Shown in pieces: positions 8,009 through 16,394 of a stretch of 64,000 nucleotides of DNA; positions within the stretch are counted from its first letter, which is position 1; the number at the start of each line of letters is the position of its first letter. Source of the stretch: Chryseobacterium sp. JJR-5R. Lineage in GTDB: Bacteria > Bacteroidota > Bacteroidia > Flavobacteriales > Weeksellaceae. The stretch is from assembly GCF_034047335.1 (NCBI RefSeq), contig NZ_CP139137.1, forward strand, positions 2,232,001-2,296,000, read 5' to 3'. The position numbers were made by a program, and so were the translations under genes. The notes beneath the pieces were generated by a model. It was not told the origin of the DNA, made no database searches, and saw nothing but the letters and a program-made list of their open reading frames with translations.

Positions 8009-10603
8009 CTATTGTTCTTGAGAATCAGAATTTTCATTTCCCTCTGCAGGGTTCTGGCCTTCTTCAGCCTGAGGTATTTCTGTATTGTTTTCCGGACTAT
8101 CCGCCGAGGCCTCTGCTCCTTCTTCACTTTCTTCAATCACTTCTTCCACCTCTTTGTCCATTTCTACTTTTGCAATGGCTGCAATTTCGTCATTTTTCTT
8201 AAGGTTGATCATTTTTACGCCCTGTGTATTCCTGCCCATCACCCTCATTTCATCCATGTTCATACGGATGGCCACACCTGATTTGTTGATGATCATCAGT
8301 CCGTCTTCGTCCGTTACATTCTGGATAGCGATCAGGTTTCCTGTTTTTTCGGTAATATTCAGGGTAATTACGCCTTTTCCACCTCTGTTGGTTTCTCTGT
8401 AGTCCAGCACTGCAGTTCTTTTTCCGTATCCTTTTTCAGAGATCACAAGAACCGTTTCATTTTCAAGATCATTGACTACAATCATGCCGATGGCTTCATC
8501 ATTATCTTCCATGCTGATCCCGCGTACCCCGATAGAGCCTCTTCCCACTTCTCTTACTTTTTCTTCCGGGAAACGGATACATTTACCGTTTTTGGTTGCA
8601 ATCATAATCTGGGACGTTCCGTTGGTAAGGTAAGCCCCTAACAATTGGTCATTGTCCCTGATTTCAATAGCATTTACCCCATTAATTCTCGGCCTCGAAT
8701 ACGCTTCAAGCGAAGTTTTCTTGATGGTCCCGTTTTTCGTCACCATCACCACGCTCATCTGGTTGACGTATTCCGAATCTTTTAAGTTATTGGTCCTGAT
8801 GTATGCTTTGATCTTATCATCCGGCTCAATATTGATCAGGTTCTGGACAGCGCGTCCTTTGGATGTCTTGGAACCTTCAGGGATTTCAAACACCCTCAGC
8901 CAGTAACACCTTCCTTTTTCCGTAAAGAACAGCATGTACTGGTGGTTGGTTGCGGAAACGATATACTCCAGGAAATCTTCGTCCCTTGTGGTAGCCGCCC
9001 TGTTCCCTACGCCGCCTCTGCTCTGTATTTTATATTCTGAAAGTGAAGTTCTCTTGATATAGCCTGCGTGAGAAATGGTAAGAACCACAGATTCGTTCGG
9101 GATGATGTCTTCAATTGACATTTCACCACCTGAAAAATCGATTTCCGTTCTTCTTTCGTCACCGTATTTTTCTTTTACTTCAACCAGTTCATCTTTAATA
9201 ATCTTAAATCTTCTCGGCTCATTAACCAGGATATCTTCAAGATCAGCAATTTCTTTCATAATGGTGTCATACTCATCACGGATCTTGTCCAGCTCCATCC
9301 CTGTAAGACGGGCAAGACGCATATCAAGAATAGCCTGGGCCTGGATGTCAGAAAGTTCGAATTCTGTAATCAATCCTTCTTTTGCCGCCTGAGGATTCGC
9401 ACTGTGACGGATAATAGCAATGGCTTTATCCAGTGAGTCCTGCGTTCCGATCACTTTCATGAAACCTTCAAGGATATGCGCTCTTTCCTTGGCTTTTCTG
9501 AGTTCATACTCAGTTCTTCTGACAATGATTTCGTGTCTGTGCTCTACGAAATGATGAATAATATCCTTCAGGTTCAGCTGTTCCGGCCTGCCGTGTACCA
9601 AAGCAATGCTGTTGACACTGAAAGAAGTCTGAAGAGAAGTATATTTGTATAATAAGTTTAAAACCACATTAGGGATCGCATCATTTTTAAGTTCGTAAAC
9701 AATACGAAGTCCCCGCCTGTCGGATTCGTCCCTGATCTCATAAATTCCCGGAATCTTGTCATCTTTCACCAGGTCAGCTGTTTTTGAGATCATCTCTGCC
9801 TTATTGACCTGATATGGAATTTCGTTGACAATAATAGCATTCCTGTTGCCGATTTCTTCAAAAGCTACTTTTGCTCTTAAAACGACCCTTCCTCTGCCGG
9901 TATGGAAAGCATCTCTGACACCGTCGTATCCATAAATAATACCTCCGGTAGGGAAATCGGGAGCAATGATATGCTGCATCAGCTCATCAATGGTAATTTC
10001 TCTGTTGTCAATGTAAGCACAGATCGCATTAACCGCTTCGGTTAAGTTGTGAGGTGCCATATTGGTGGCCATCCCTACTGCGATACCTGAAGTTCCGTTT
10101 ACCAGAAGATTCGGGATTTTTGAAGGCATTACTGTCGGTTCCTGTAAACTGTCGTCGAAGTTATTCTGAAAATCCACCGTTTCCTTGTCCAGATCCGAAA
10201 GAATCTCATCAGAGATCTTTTTTAACCTTGCTTCGGTATAACGCATTGCTGCAGGCGGGTCGCCGTCCATGGAACCGAAGTTACCCTGGCCGTCCACCTG
10301 GGGATAACGTAGGCTCCAGTCCTGTGCCATTCTTACCATGGCATCATAAACGGAAGAATCTCCGTGCGGGTGATACTTACCCAAAACGTCCCCAACAATT
10401 CTCGCGGATTTTAAATATTTCCTATTAGAAAAAACCCCCAGTCCATACATACCGTAAAGTACTCTTCTATGAACAGGTTTTAAGCCGTCTCTTACATCAG
10501 GTAACGCTCTTGAAACGATAACCGACATCGAATAATCGATATAAGACGACTTCATTTCATCAACAATGTTGATAGGAATCAGTCTTTCTCCTTCTTTTTG
10601 CAT
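8009..10603 (-). CDS. gyrA: DNA gyrase subunit A
   Basis: An 864-residue gyrase A subunit, which breaks and rejoins DNA for negative supercoiling together with GyrB. The catalytic Tyr is Y122 in AMRYTEARL, the same number as in E. coli. The quinolone region reads [10 protein letters not shown] with Ser83 and Asp87, the susceptible form. The C-terminal beta-pinwheel is complete and is followed by an acidic tail rich in Glu and Ser. The GyrA box, QRRGGKG in E. coli, is QSRGGVG here (527-533), and a second box-like TNRGGKG occurs in a later blade near 737. The ATG at 10603 is used; the longer frame would need a TTG. The TPR gene follows closely. Confidence 0.97.
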   Translation of the reverse strand: MQKEGERLIPINIVDEMKSSYIDYSMSVIVSRALPDVRDGLKPVHRRVLYGMYGLGVFSNRKYLKSARIVGDVLGKYHPHGDSSVYDAMVRMAQDWSLRYPQVDGQGNFGSMDGDPPAAMRYTEARLKKISDEILSDLDKETVDFQNNFDDSLQEPTVMPSKIPNLLVNGTSGIAVGMATNMAPHNLTEAVNAICAYIDNREITIDELMQHIIAPDFPTGGIIYGYDGVRDAFHTGRGRVVLRAKVAFEEIGNRNAIIVNEIPYQVNKAEMISKTADLVKDDKIPGIYEIRDESDRRGLRIVYELKNDAIPNVVLNLLYKYTSLQTSFSVNSIALVHGRPEQLNLKDIIHHFVEHRHEIIVRRTEYELRKAKERAHILEGFMKVIGTQDSLDKAIAIIRHSANPQAAKEGLITEFELSDIQAQAILDMRLARLTGMELDKIRDEYDTIMKEIADLEDILVNEPRRFKIIKDELVEVKEKYGDERRTEIDFSGGEMSIEDIIPNESVVLTISHAGYIKRTSLSEYKIQSRGGVGNRAATTRDEDFLEYIVSATNHQYMLFFTEKGRCYWLRVFEIPEGSKTSKGRAVQNLINIEPDDKIKAYIRTNNLKDSEYVNQMSVVMVTKNGTIKKTSLEAYSRPRINGVNAIEIRDNDQLLGAYLTNGTSQIMIATKNGKCIRFPEEKVREVGRGSIGVRGISMEDNDEAIGMIVVNDLENETVLVISEKGYGKRTAVLDYRETNRGGKGVITLNITEKTGNLIAIQNVTDEDGLMIINKSGVAIRMNMDEMRVMGRNTQGVKMINLKKNDEIAAIAKVEMDKEVEEVIEESEEGAEASADSPENNTEIPQAEEGQNPAEGNENSDSQEQ

Positions 10604-10750
10604 AAACAATTTTATTATAATGATAGTCAGACCCTTAGCAGTACGCCTGAAAATTATCTTTTTGTATTTTTAATTGACGGGCTAATTTACGAAAAATTTG
10701 CCGATTTTTACGGGAAAATTTACGCATACAATCTTAAAAAATCATAAAAT

Positions 10751-11065
10751 ATGAGCATGCTGAGCATAACCTTCCACTGTACAAAAGATAATCTTGCTGA
10801 ATGGGAAATTTACATGAATGAAACACTTGTTTTAATGGCGGAAAACCTGATGGATGTTAATAAATATATCCTCTCCGAAGTACACAGCGATTATATTGAT
10901 GAAGGTAAAAATTATAACCTGCTTCTCCTTTTTGATAATCAGGAGGTAAGGGAAGATTTTGTTAAAAGCGAACTGCAGAATATTTCGGAACGGATTGAAA
11001 TGAAATTTGGACAGGAAGTGATGATTTTCAATACTTTTCTCAATACAAAAACCTCAAGAATGTAA
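10751..11065 (+). CDS. DUF4286 family protein
   Basis: A small 104-residue cytosolic protein (MSMLSITFHCTKDNLAEWE...). The beta-alpha-beta pattern and length, and the ending FLNTKTSRM, fit DUF4286, a ferredoxin-like family of unknown function in Bacteroidetes. It is divergent from gyrA with about 150 bp between, and a bidirectional terminator follows it. Confidence 0.75.
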   Translation: MSMLSITFHCTKDNLAEWEIYMNETLVLMAENLMDVNKYILSEVHSDYIDEGKNYNLLLLFDNQEVREDFVKSELQNISERIEMKFGQEVMIFNTFLNTKTSRM

Positions 11066-11122
11066 AAGATATAACAGGGCATACAATATATACACCCTGT
11101 ACTGATTAACCGTTAAATGCAT

Positions 11123-11148
11123 AAAGCCCGGAATGATCCGGGCTTTTT
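11123..11148 (+). terminator. Bidirectional terminator
   Basis: AAAGCCCGG and CCGGGCTTT pair perfectly around AATGAT with T5 after it. It ends the DUF4286 gene, and in reverse it lies 9 bp after the small lipoprotein gene on the minus strand. Confidence 0.85.
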
Positions 11149-11156
11149 AATTCATC

Positions 11157-11273
11157 TTACCTGCCGTGGTGAGGTGGTCTCGGAGGTCTTGGAGGTGCCG
11201 GCGGATGGTGTAAGCATGAAGATACAACGGCAGCCATAGCCACAATCATCACTAATTTAGATACGTTTTTCAT
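11157..11273 (-). CDS. Small Pro/His-rich lipoprotein
   Basis: A 38-residue protein. It starts MKNVSKLVMIVAMAAVVSSC, a full lipoprotein signal with lipobox VSSC (Cys20), and continues with an 18-residue mature part made almost wholly of Pro, His, Arg and Gly (LHHPPAPPRPPRPPHHGR). After processing only this tail would remain on a lipid anchor, with four His that could bind metal. It ends just before a bidirectional terminator. No named family is recognised. The perfect signal sequence, stop and terminator make it a likely real gene. Confidence 0.65.
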   Translation of the reverse strand: MKNVSKLVMIVAMAAVVSSCLHHPPAPPRPPRPPHHGR

Positions 11274-11355
11274 AACTTTTTTTTTAAATTCAGGGTAGAG
11301 TGATCAAGACAGATGCCAATTGTATGATCCGGAGCAAAACTTACGGTATAAAAGC

Positions 11356-11385
11356 AGAAGCACTGAAAATTCAGTGCTTCTTTTT
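11356..11385. terminator. Hairpin, likely terminator
   Basis: AGAAGCACTGAA and TTCAGTGCTTCT form a perfect 12-bp stem with a 2-base loop. T-rich sequence follows on the plus strand, and GCTTTTAT on the minus. On the minus strand it closes the tiny ORF at 11399-11482. Confidence 0.65.
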
Positions 11386-11398
11386 CTTTTTTCTCATA

Positions 11399-11482
11399 TT
11401 ATCTGTGATGCCTGTTTCCGTGTCCGTGTCCGCAAACCTGGTGGCACCTTTGTTCCCTATGGCCCTGCTCCCCTTCTTTCAT
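11399..11482 (-). CDS. Possible tiny His/Cys-rich peptide
   Basis: A 27-residue frame from ATG to TAA, rich in His, Gly, Arg and Gln with two Cys; its second half is QRCHQVCGHGHGNRHHR. It has no signal peptide. A hairpin terminator lies directly after it on the same strand. The composition recalls the mature tail of the neighbouring small lipoprotein, so it could be a related gene that has lost its signal peptide, or chance. Low certainty. Confidence 0.25.
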   Translation of the reverse strand: MKEGEQGHREQRCHQVCGHGHGNRHHR

Positions 11483-11643
11483 ATCTATTTATTCTCTTCG
11501 TATGCTTGGCGGCATCCCTGAACAATACGTGAAAATACTTTTATCATCGGATTAGTTGTATTGATTTAAAGGTATATCAGAATATTGAAATTAATCCTAA
11601 ACTAAAAATTTGTAAATTCACAAACCAACCGTCAAAGCCAATT

Positions 11644-12183
11644 ATGAAACCATTATTTTTACTGCTGAGCATCTGTTTTATTTTCACAGGCTGCAGCAAA
11701 ACAGAAAACCACACTGATCAGAATATCACTCAACGCATCCATCAGTTTTACACCACGTACGGCGCAGTCAGTGAAGAACTTTATGACAAACCTGTCAATG
11801 AAGACCTGTTTTCCCCTGAACTGAAAAAGGCACTTCATGATGCGGTCAATGCATCCAATGCAGATATGGAAAGAATTAAAAAAAGCAAATACCCGGACGA
11901 CAAGCCTATGCTGCTGGAAGGCTCCGTTTTTACCAGCCAGTACGAAGGGTTTACTTCATACAAAATAAAGAAAATCCATACAGCAGATCCTTCGGATCAA
12001 TCAGTAAAAGTAGATGTTGAGCTTGAAAATGCGGCGTTTTCGCCTAAAACGGTCTGGACTGATCAGGTACAGCTGGTAAAAACTGACGGCACCTGGAAAG
12101 TTGACAATATTTATTTTGGCGATAATCCGGATATAAAAGACCTGAAAACAAGTTTGCGGAATTTTGTTTCCGATGCAGAATAG
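11644..12183 (+). CDS. DUF3828-like lipoprotein
   Basis: A 179-residue lipoprotein with signal peptide and lipobox FTGCSK (Cys17). The mature part has features seen in DUF3828 proteins: an N-terminal helix with a Tyr-rich stretch, LFSPELKKALHDAV, a short 'GSVFTSQYEGFTSYKI' strand pair, and the C-terminal W-x-D-x-V-x-L-x(3)-GTWKVDNIYFG pattern. It is probably an outer-membrane or periplasmic lipoprotein of NTF2-like fold; function unknown. A strong terminator follows, shared with a convergent peptide gene. Confidence 0.65.
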   Translation: MKPLFLLLSICFIFTGCSKTENHTDQNITQRIHQFYTTYGAVSEELYDKPVNEDLFSPELKKALHDAVNASNADMERIKKSKYPDDKPMLLEGSVFTSQYEGFTSYKIKKIHTADPSDQSVKVDVELENAAFSPKTVWTDQVQLVKTDGTWKVDNIYFGDNPDIKDLKTSLRNFVSDAE

Positions 12184-12194
12184 CTGTACAATAA

Positions 12195-12228
12195 AAGCCG
12201 CCCCGTTTGTTGGGGCGGCTTCATTTTT
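12195..12228. terminator. Bidirectional terminator between convergent genes
   Basis: AAGCCGCCCC and GGGGCGGCTT form a perfect 10-bp GC-rich stem around GTTTGTT (12195-12221), with a T-rich tail on the plus strand and TTTTAT on the minus. It serves both the lipoprotein gene and the convergent double-glycine peptide gene. Confidence 0.85.
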
Positions 12229-12361
12229 AAGGGCATGTACCGATCGGGACGGTGCTGCATACTGTTTTGTTCAGCCGTTCACAATACACGCAGTATTGTT
12301 TAGGCTGGCCGCCGTACACGGATTTCAGATCGGCTTTACTGAGTTTCTTTAAATTTTTCAT
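12227..12361 (-). CDS. Double-glycine leader peptide, Cys-rich (bacteriocin-like)
   Basis: A 44-residue peptide gene. The first 18 residues, MKNLKKLSKADLKSVYGG, form a double-glycine leader with the 'LKKLS..(D/E)LK.V.GG' pattern that precedes bacteriocin-like peptides in Chryseobacterium and relatives. The 26-residue core has four Cys (24, 27, 35, 43), including a CxxC pair, and ends TVPIGTCP. Such leaders are normally cleaved and exported by an ABC transporter with a C39 peptidase domain; none lies in this window. The gene is monocistronic and ends in a shared terminator. Activity as a bacteriocin is not shown; it could also be a signalling peptide. Confidence 0.75.
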   Translation of the reverse strand: MKNLKKLSKADLKSVYGGQPKQYCVYCERLNKTVCSTVPIGTCP

Positions 12362-12455
12362 ATTATTCTAATTGTATTGGTTGCTATCTATAAACGCAGG
12401 CTTTCAACAGTTATTATATTCCCTGTATAAAATATTCACAATCCGGTGTTTTAAA

Positions 12456-12484
12456 ATTTAAAAACCATACAGAATTCTGTATGG
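12456..12484 (-). terminator. Terminator after the TonB-C-like gene
   Basis: CCATACAGAATTCTGTATGG (12465-12484) is a perfect 20-base palindrome. On the minus strand it is followed by TTTT and further A/T bases. Confidence 0.75.
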
Positions 12485-12515
12485 CTTCTACAATATAAAA
12501 TATTATGAATTTTAA

Positions 12516-12926
12516 TTATCTGTTGTCAATTTCCAGTGTCACAGGCATCACATAAGTATAAGCCATCAGATCAGCAGTAGATGTTTTACGGCCTGTTTTG
12601 TAATAAGAACCCCTCAATACATTTTCAATTTCCTTACTTACGTTTTTACAGTCTCCTTTGGAACGGACATTTACAATTTTTCCATTGGGCGCGATTTCAA
12701 ATTTCACTTCGGAATTTACAACCCCCTGCTTATAATCTCCATTGGTAAAGTCGAAATTATCAATCAGCATTTCCCTGATCTCTGTAAAGGCATCATTTTT
12801 ATACAATTTAACTTCCTGGATGGTATTGGTATTCGTATCGGTTGTCTGTGCCTGAACCGTACTGAGGACGGCCACAGATCCGCAAACTAAAAGTGAAGCA
12901 AAGAATATCTGAATTTTATTTTTCAT
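12516..12926 (-). CDS. Secreted protein with TonB C-terminal-like domain
   Basis: A 136-residue periplasmic protein with signal peptide MKNKIQIFFASLLVCGSVAV (cleavage near VQA-Q). The remaining part, VNSEVKFEIAPNGKIVNVRSKGDC followed by an amphipathic helix and an ending strand AYTYVMPVTLEI, has the beta-alpha-beta pattern of the TonB C-terminal domain. It has no transmembrane anchor or proline-rich linker, so it is not a complete TonB. Function is unknown; periplasmic binding or scaffold roles are possible. It is monocistronic, with its own promoter and terminator. Confidence 0.65.
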   Translation of the reverse strand: MKNKIQIFFASLLVCGSVAVLSTVQAQTTDTNTNTIQEVKLYKNDAFTEIREMLIDNFDFTNGDYKQGVVNSEVKFEIAPNGKIVNVRSKGDCKNVSKEIENVLRGSYYKTGRKTSTADLMAYTYVMPVTLEIDNR

Positions 12927-12972
12927 AACATCTGATTTTATAGATTGAACTTATTTTGTTGTATCTCTTTAT

Positions 12973-12980
12973 CAAAGTTA
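12973..12980 (-). promoter_or_regulatory. -7 box for the TonB-C-like gene
   Basis: TAACTTTG on the minus strand fits TAnnTTTG. It lies 46 bp upstream of the ATG at 12926. Confidence 0.5.
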
Positions 12981-12984
12981 TGAA

Positions 12985-13272
12985 ATAATTCATATTAAAT
13001 TAATAATCAGTTAACATTCAGTTAACATAAAAACATATTTAACTGATTATCAATAATATAAATTTTAAAAATATTGAAAATTTAATATTGAAACTTAAAT
13101 CCGGACGTAAAAAAGGCTGAATTTATAAAATTCAGCCAGATAATATTTGACAATCCTTCAATGATTCGCGTGCTTCTTAACAGCAATTTGAATAAGCACA
13201 AATCTTTAGATTTCCTTAATTTCAAAGAATTTTGAGTTTCTTCCATCCTCCCGCGATAAAATATTCATAGCT
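12985..13272. other. Intergenic region downstream of uvrA
   Basis: A very AT-rich stretch with no convincing gene. Two TTAACAT-type direct repeats (AGTTAACATTCAGTTAACAT) lie at about 13011-13030. The only strong element is the uvrA terminator at 13109-13137, which implies a 3' untranslated region of about 135 nt. Confidence 0.5.
13109..13137 (-). terminator. Terminator after uvrA
   Basis: GGCTGAATTT and AAATTCAGCC form a perfect 10-bp stem with a 3-base loop, followed by T6 on the minus strand. Confidence 0.8.
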
Positions 13273-16104
13273 TTATTGCATTTCCTTCTTCAAAAACTTT
13301 CCGGTAAGACTCTTCTTAGACTTCACAATTTCTTCCGGTGTTCCTTTAGCAATGATTTCCCCGCCGTGTTTCCCGCCTTCCGGGCCTACATCGATAATAT
13401 GATCGGCCAGCTTGATCACATCCATATTATGTTCAATGATGATGAATGAATTCCCCAGTTCTACCAAACGGTTGATGGCCTCCATCAGGATTTTAACATC
13501 TTCAAAATGCAGTCCGGTCGTGGGTTCATCCAGGATGTACAAGGTATTTCCAGTCTGCCTTTTGGCCAGTTCCGTAGCCAGCTTGATGCGCTGCGCCTCT
13601 CCTCCGGAAAGTGTAGTCGACTGCTGACCCATCGTGATGTATCCCAGCCCAACATCCTGCAGCGTTTTTACCCTTGCAAAAATTTTGGGAATCGGCTGGA
13701 AAAAATCTACCGCTTCATCAATCGTCATTTCCAGTACATCAGAAATTGATTTTCCTTTATAACGGACCTCCAGGGTTTCCCTGTTGAAACGTTTCCCGTT
13801 GCAGGTTTCGCAGTGCACGTACACATCCGGTAAGAAATTCATTTCAATGACTTTCAACCCGCCGCCCTGACAGGTTTCGCATCTACCGCCTTTCACATTG
13901 AAAGAAAATCTTCCCGGCTTGTACCCACGGATTTTGCTTTCCGGCAGTTCGGCAAAAAGATTCCGGATATCTGTAAACATTCCCGTATAGGTCGCCGGGT
14001 TTGAACGCGGCGTCCTCCCGATCGGCGTCTGGTCTACGTCCACAATTTTATCAATATGCTCAAGGCCTTCTACTTTCTTGTATGGCAAAGGCTCCTGGAC
14101 TGCTCTGTAAAAATGCTTGTTGAGGATCGGGTATAAGGTTCCGTTGATCAGTGAAGATTTTCCGCTTCCGGAAATTCCTGATACCACCACCAGTTTCCCT
14201 AAAGGAACATCAAGCGTGACATTCTTAAGGTTGTTTCCGGTGGCTCCTTTCAGGATGATATGCTTCCCGTTCCCGGCACGTCTTTCCGTTGGAATTTCAA
14301 TTTTTCTTTTCCCGTTGATGTACTGAGCCGTTATGGTATCCGCTTTGATAAGGTCTTCCGGTTTTCCCTGCCAAAGGATTTCGCCTCCGAATTTCCCTGC
14401 TCTCGGCCCGATATCCAGTACCTCATCAGCTTCCATGATCATATCTTTGTCATGTTCCACTACCAGTACGGAATTCCCGATGTCACGCAGGTTTTTCAAA
14501 GAGCTGATCAGCCTTTCATTGTCCCTCTGGTGCAGCCCGATACTCGGTTCATCAAGAATATACAGGACATTAACGAGCTGAGACCCGATTTGTGTCGCCA
14601 GGCGGATCCTCTGGGATTCCCCTCCGGAAAGGGTTCTTGAACTCCGGCTCAGGCTCAGGTAATCCAGGCCGACATCCAGTAAGAACTGAAGGCGGGTCTC
14701 GATTTCTTTTAAAATCTCGTGGGCGATAATGGCATTTTTTTCCGAGAATTTACCACGGACATCCGCCAGCCATTCCTTCAGATCAATTAAACTCAATCCA
14801 TTGACTTCAGCGATATTTTTTCCGTCGATTTTAAAGCTTAAGCTTGAGGGCTGAAGACGGGTTCCTTTACATTCCGGACAGGTTTCTTCCGTAGTAAAGT
14901 GTCTTTCTAATAAAATCGCTTCGTAGGACTCCCTTTCTTCGATAAGTTCTTCTATGAAGGGAACCAGCCCGTCAAAACTGATCTTGATTTTTTTGGTAAT
15001 GCCTGCGTATCTTAAGTCTTTGTTAAATTCTTTATGGCAGCCGTTATAGATATAGTCCAGGGCTTCTTCTGGGATATCTTTAAAAGGCGTGGTAAGGCCC
15101 AGCCCGAAAATCTCCAGGATGCTTTTAATCTGGGCAAGGATCCATTTGTTGGATTTTATGTCTTCCAGCGGCAGTAAGCCTCCCTGATTGACTGACAGCT
15201 TAGGATTCTCAACAAAATGATCGGTGTTGATTTTCTTGATCATCCCGAGTCCTTTACAACTCGGGCAGCTTCCTTTCGGTGAGTTGAACGAGAATGTATT
15301 GGGTTCCGGCAGCGCAAGGGAATGCCCGGTCTCGGCATCCATCAGGTTTTTAGAGAAATATTCAATATCCCTGCCTCCCAGCTTCTGGATTCCGATAATG
15401 CCGTCTCCCATATCCATTGCTGTACGAAGGGATTTTTCCATTCTGCTTTCGGAAGCACTTTCACCGATAATCCATCGGTCAATGACAATATCAATATCAT
15501 GGGTTTTATAACGGTCCAGTTTCAGGTCATATTCAATATCCTGCAGTTCGCCGTCAATTCTTGCCTGTCCGTAGCCTTTTTTGGCCATTTGTACAAAAAG
15601 CTCATGGTAATGCCCTTTTCTGGAACGGACAACCGGTGCCATCAGCATAAGCTTTTCACCGCTGTAATTCTGTTTGATGGTCTCCAGGATCTGGTCTTCG
15701 GTATAGCTTACCAGTTTCTTCCCTGAAGTCTGAGAATAGGCATCCGAAACCCTTGCATACAGGAGTCTCAGGAAGTCGTACAGCTCGGTAACGGTTCCTA
15801 CTGTAGAACGCGGGTTTTTGTTGGTCGTTTTCTGCTCAATGGCAATAACAGGGGAAAGCCCTTCTATCTTATCCACATCCGGACGTTCCAGCCCTCCCAG
15901 GAACTGCCTTGCATAAGCGGAAAACGTTTCAATGTAACGGCGCTGCCCTTCCGCAAAGATCGTGTCAAAAGCCAGTGAGGATTTCCCGCTCCCGGAAAGC
16001 CCGGTAATTACAACCAGTTCGTTGCGTGGAATTTTAACGTTGATGTTTTTAAGGTTGTGCTCGCGTGCACCGTAAACTTCAATATATTCTGTTGATTTAC
16101 TCAT
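13273..16104 (-). CDS. uvrA: Excinuclease ABC subunit A
   Basis: A 943-residue UvrA, the damage-recognition ATPase of nucleotide excision repair. It has two ABC modules. The first has Walker [10 protein letters not shown] and signature [12 protein letters not shown], the second Walker [10 protein letters not shown] and signature [12 protein letters not shown]. Zinc modules are visible as [17 protein letters not shown] and the CETCQGGG...CETCNGKR pair. The frame stays open to 16194, but the ATG at 16104 ([20 protein letters not shown]) matches the family start, and a -7 promoter box lies inside the extension. Single-gene unit with its own promoter and terminator. Confidence 0.97.
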   Translation of the reverse strand: MSKSTEYIEVYGAREHNLKNINVKIPRNELVVITGLSGSGKSSLAFDTIFAEGQRRYIETFSAYARQFLGGLERPDVDKIEGLSPVIAIEQKTTNKNPRSTVGTVTELYDFLRLLYARVSDAYSQTSGKKLVSYTEDQILETIKQNYSGEKLMLMAPVVRSRKGHYHELFVQMAKKGYGQARIDGELQDIEYDLKLDRYKTHDIDIVIDRWIIGESASESRMEKSLRTAMDMGDGIIGIQKLGGRDIEYFSKNLMDAETGHSLALPEPNTFSFNSPKGSCPSCKGLGMIKKINTDHFVENPKLSVNQGGLLPLEDIKSNKWILAQIKSILEIFGLGLTTPFKDIPEEALDYIYNGCHKEFNKDLRYAGITKKIKISFDGLVPFIEELIEERESYEAILLERHFTTEETCPECKGTRLQPSSLSFKIDGKNIAEVNGLSLIDLKEWLADVRGKFSEKNAIIAHEILKEIETRLQFLLDVGLDYLSLSRSSRTLSGGESQRIRLATQIGSQLVNVLYILDEPSIGLHQRDNERLISSLKNLRDIGNSVLVVEHDKDMIMEADEVLDIGPRAGKFGGEILWQGKPEDLIKADTITAQYINGKRKIEIPTERRAGNGKHIILKGATGNNLKNVTLDVPLGKLVVVSGISGSGKSSLINGTLYPILNKHFYRAVQEPLPYKKVEGLEHIDKIVDVDQTPIGRTPRSNPATYTGMFTDIRNLFAELPESKIRGYKPGRFSFNVKGGRCETCQGGGLKVIEMNFLPDVYVHCETCNGKRFNRETLEVRYKGKSISDVLEMTIDEAVDFFQPIPKIFARVKTLQDVGLGYITMGQQSTTLSGGEAQRIKLATELAKRQTGNTLYILDEPTTGLHFEDVKILMEAINRLVELGNSFIIIEHNMDVIKLADHIIDVGPEGGKHGGEIIAKGTPEEIVKSKKSLTGKFLKKEMQ

Positions 16105-16139
16105 AATTTGGTGTGATCCTACATGAAAATCACGCAGTG

Positions 16140-16147
16140 CAAAATTA
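16140..16147 (-). promoter_or_regulatory. -7 box of the uvrA promoter
   Basis: TAATTTTG on the minus strand fits TAnnTTTG. It lies 35 bp upstream of the ATG at 16104, which excludes the longer reading frame. Confidence 0.6.
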
Positions 16148-16350
16148 CGGAATTTTATGGAATTTCCGGTGTTAAAAAATGTTAGAATGGTCAACTGAAC
16201 CGTACAGGAATTTTATTCCGAAAGAATGGTCAGTTCCGATATGTTTGCATATTGATTTAAGCAGGACTTATCTATTCTGAAAACAGAAATCATTAAAACC
16301 TGTTTAAAATTACTACAGACAATCGTTTAGGCAGGTTCTTAAAATAAAGA

Positions 16351-16377
16351 AAAAACCGGTAAAATATCACCGGTTTT
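16351..16377 (-). terminator. Terminator after tssF
   Basis: AAAACCGGT and ACCGGTTTT pair perfectly around AAAATATC. On the minus strand a run of T follows, 18 bp after the tssF stop. Confidence 0.8.
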
Positions 16378-16394
16378 GCTTATAATTTCAGGAT

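Noticed and set aside
11300..11532. Two overlapping plus-strand frames of about 70 codons
   Set aside because: Both read through the 12-bp terminator hairpin and have no family features.
16105..16194. Longer UvrA start
   Set aside because: The extra 30 residues do not resemble UvrA, and a -7 promoter box lies within them.
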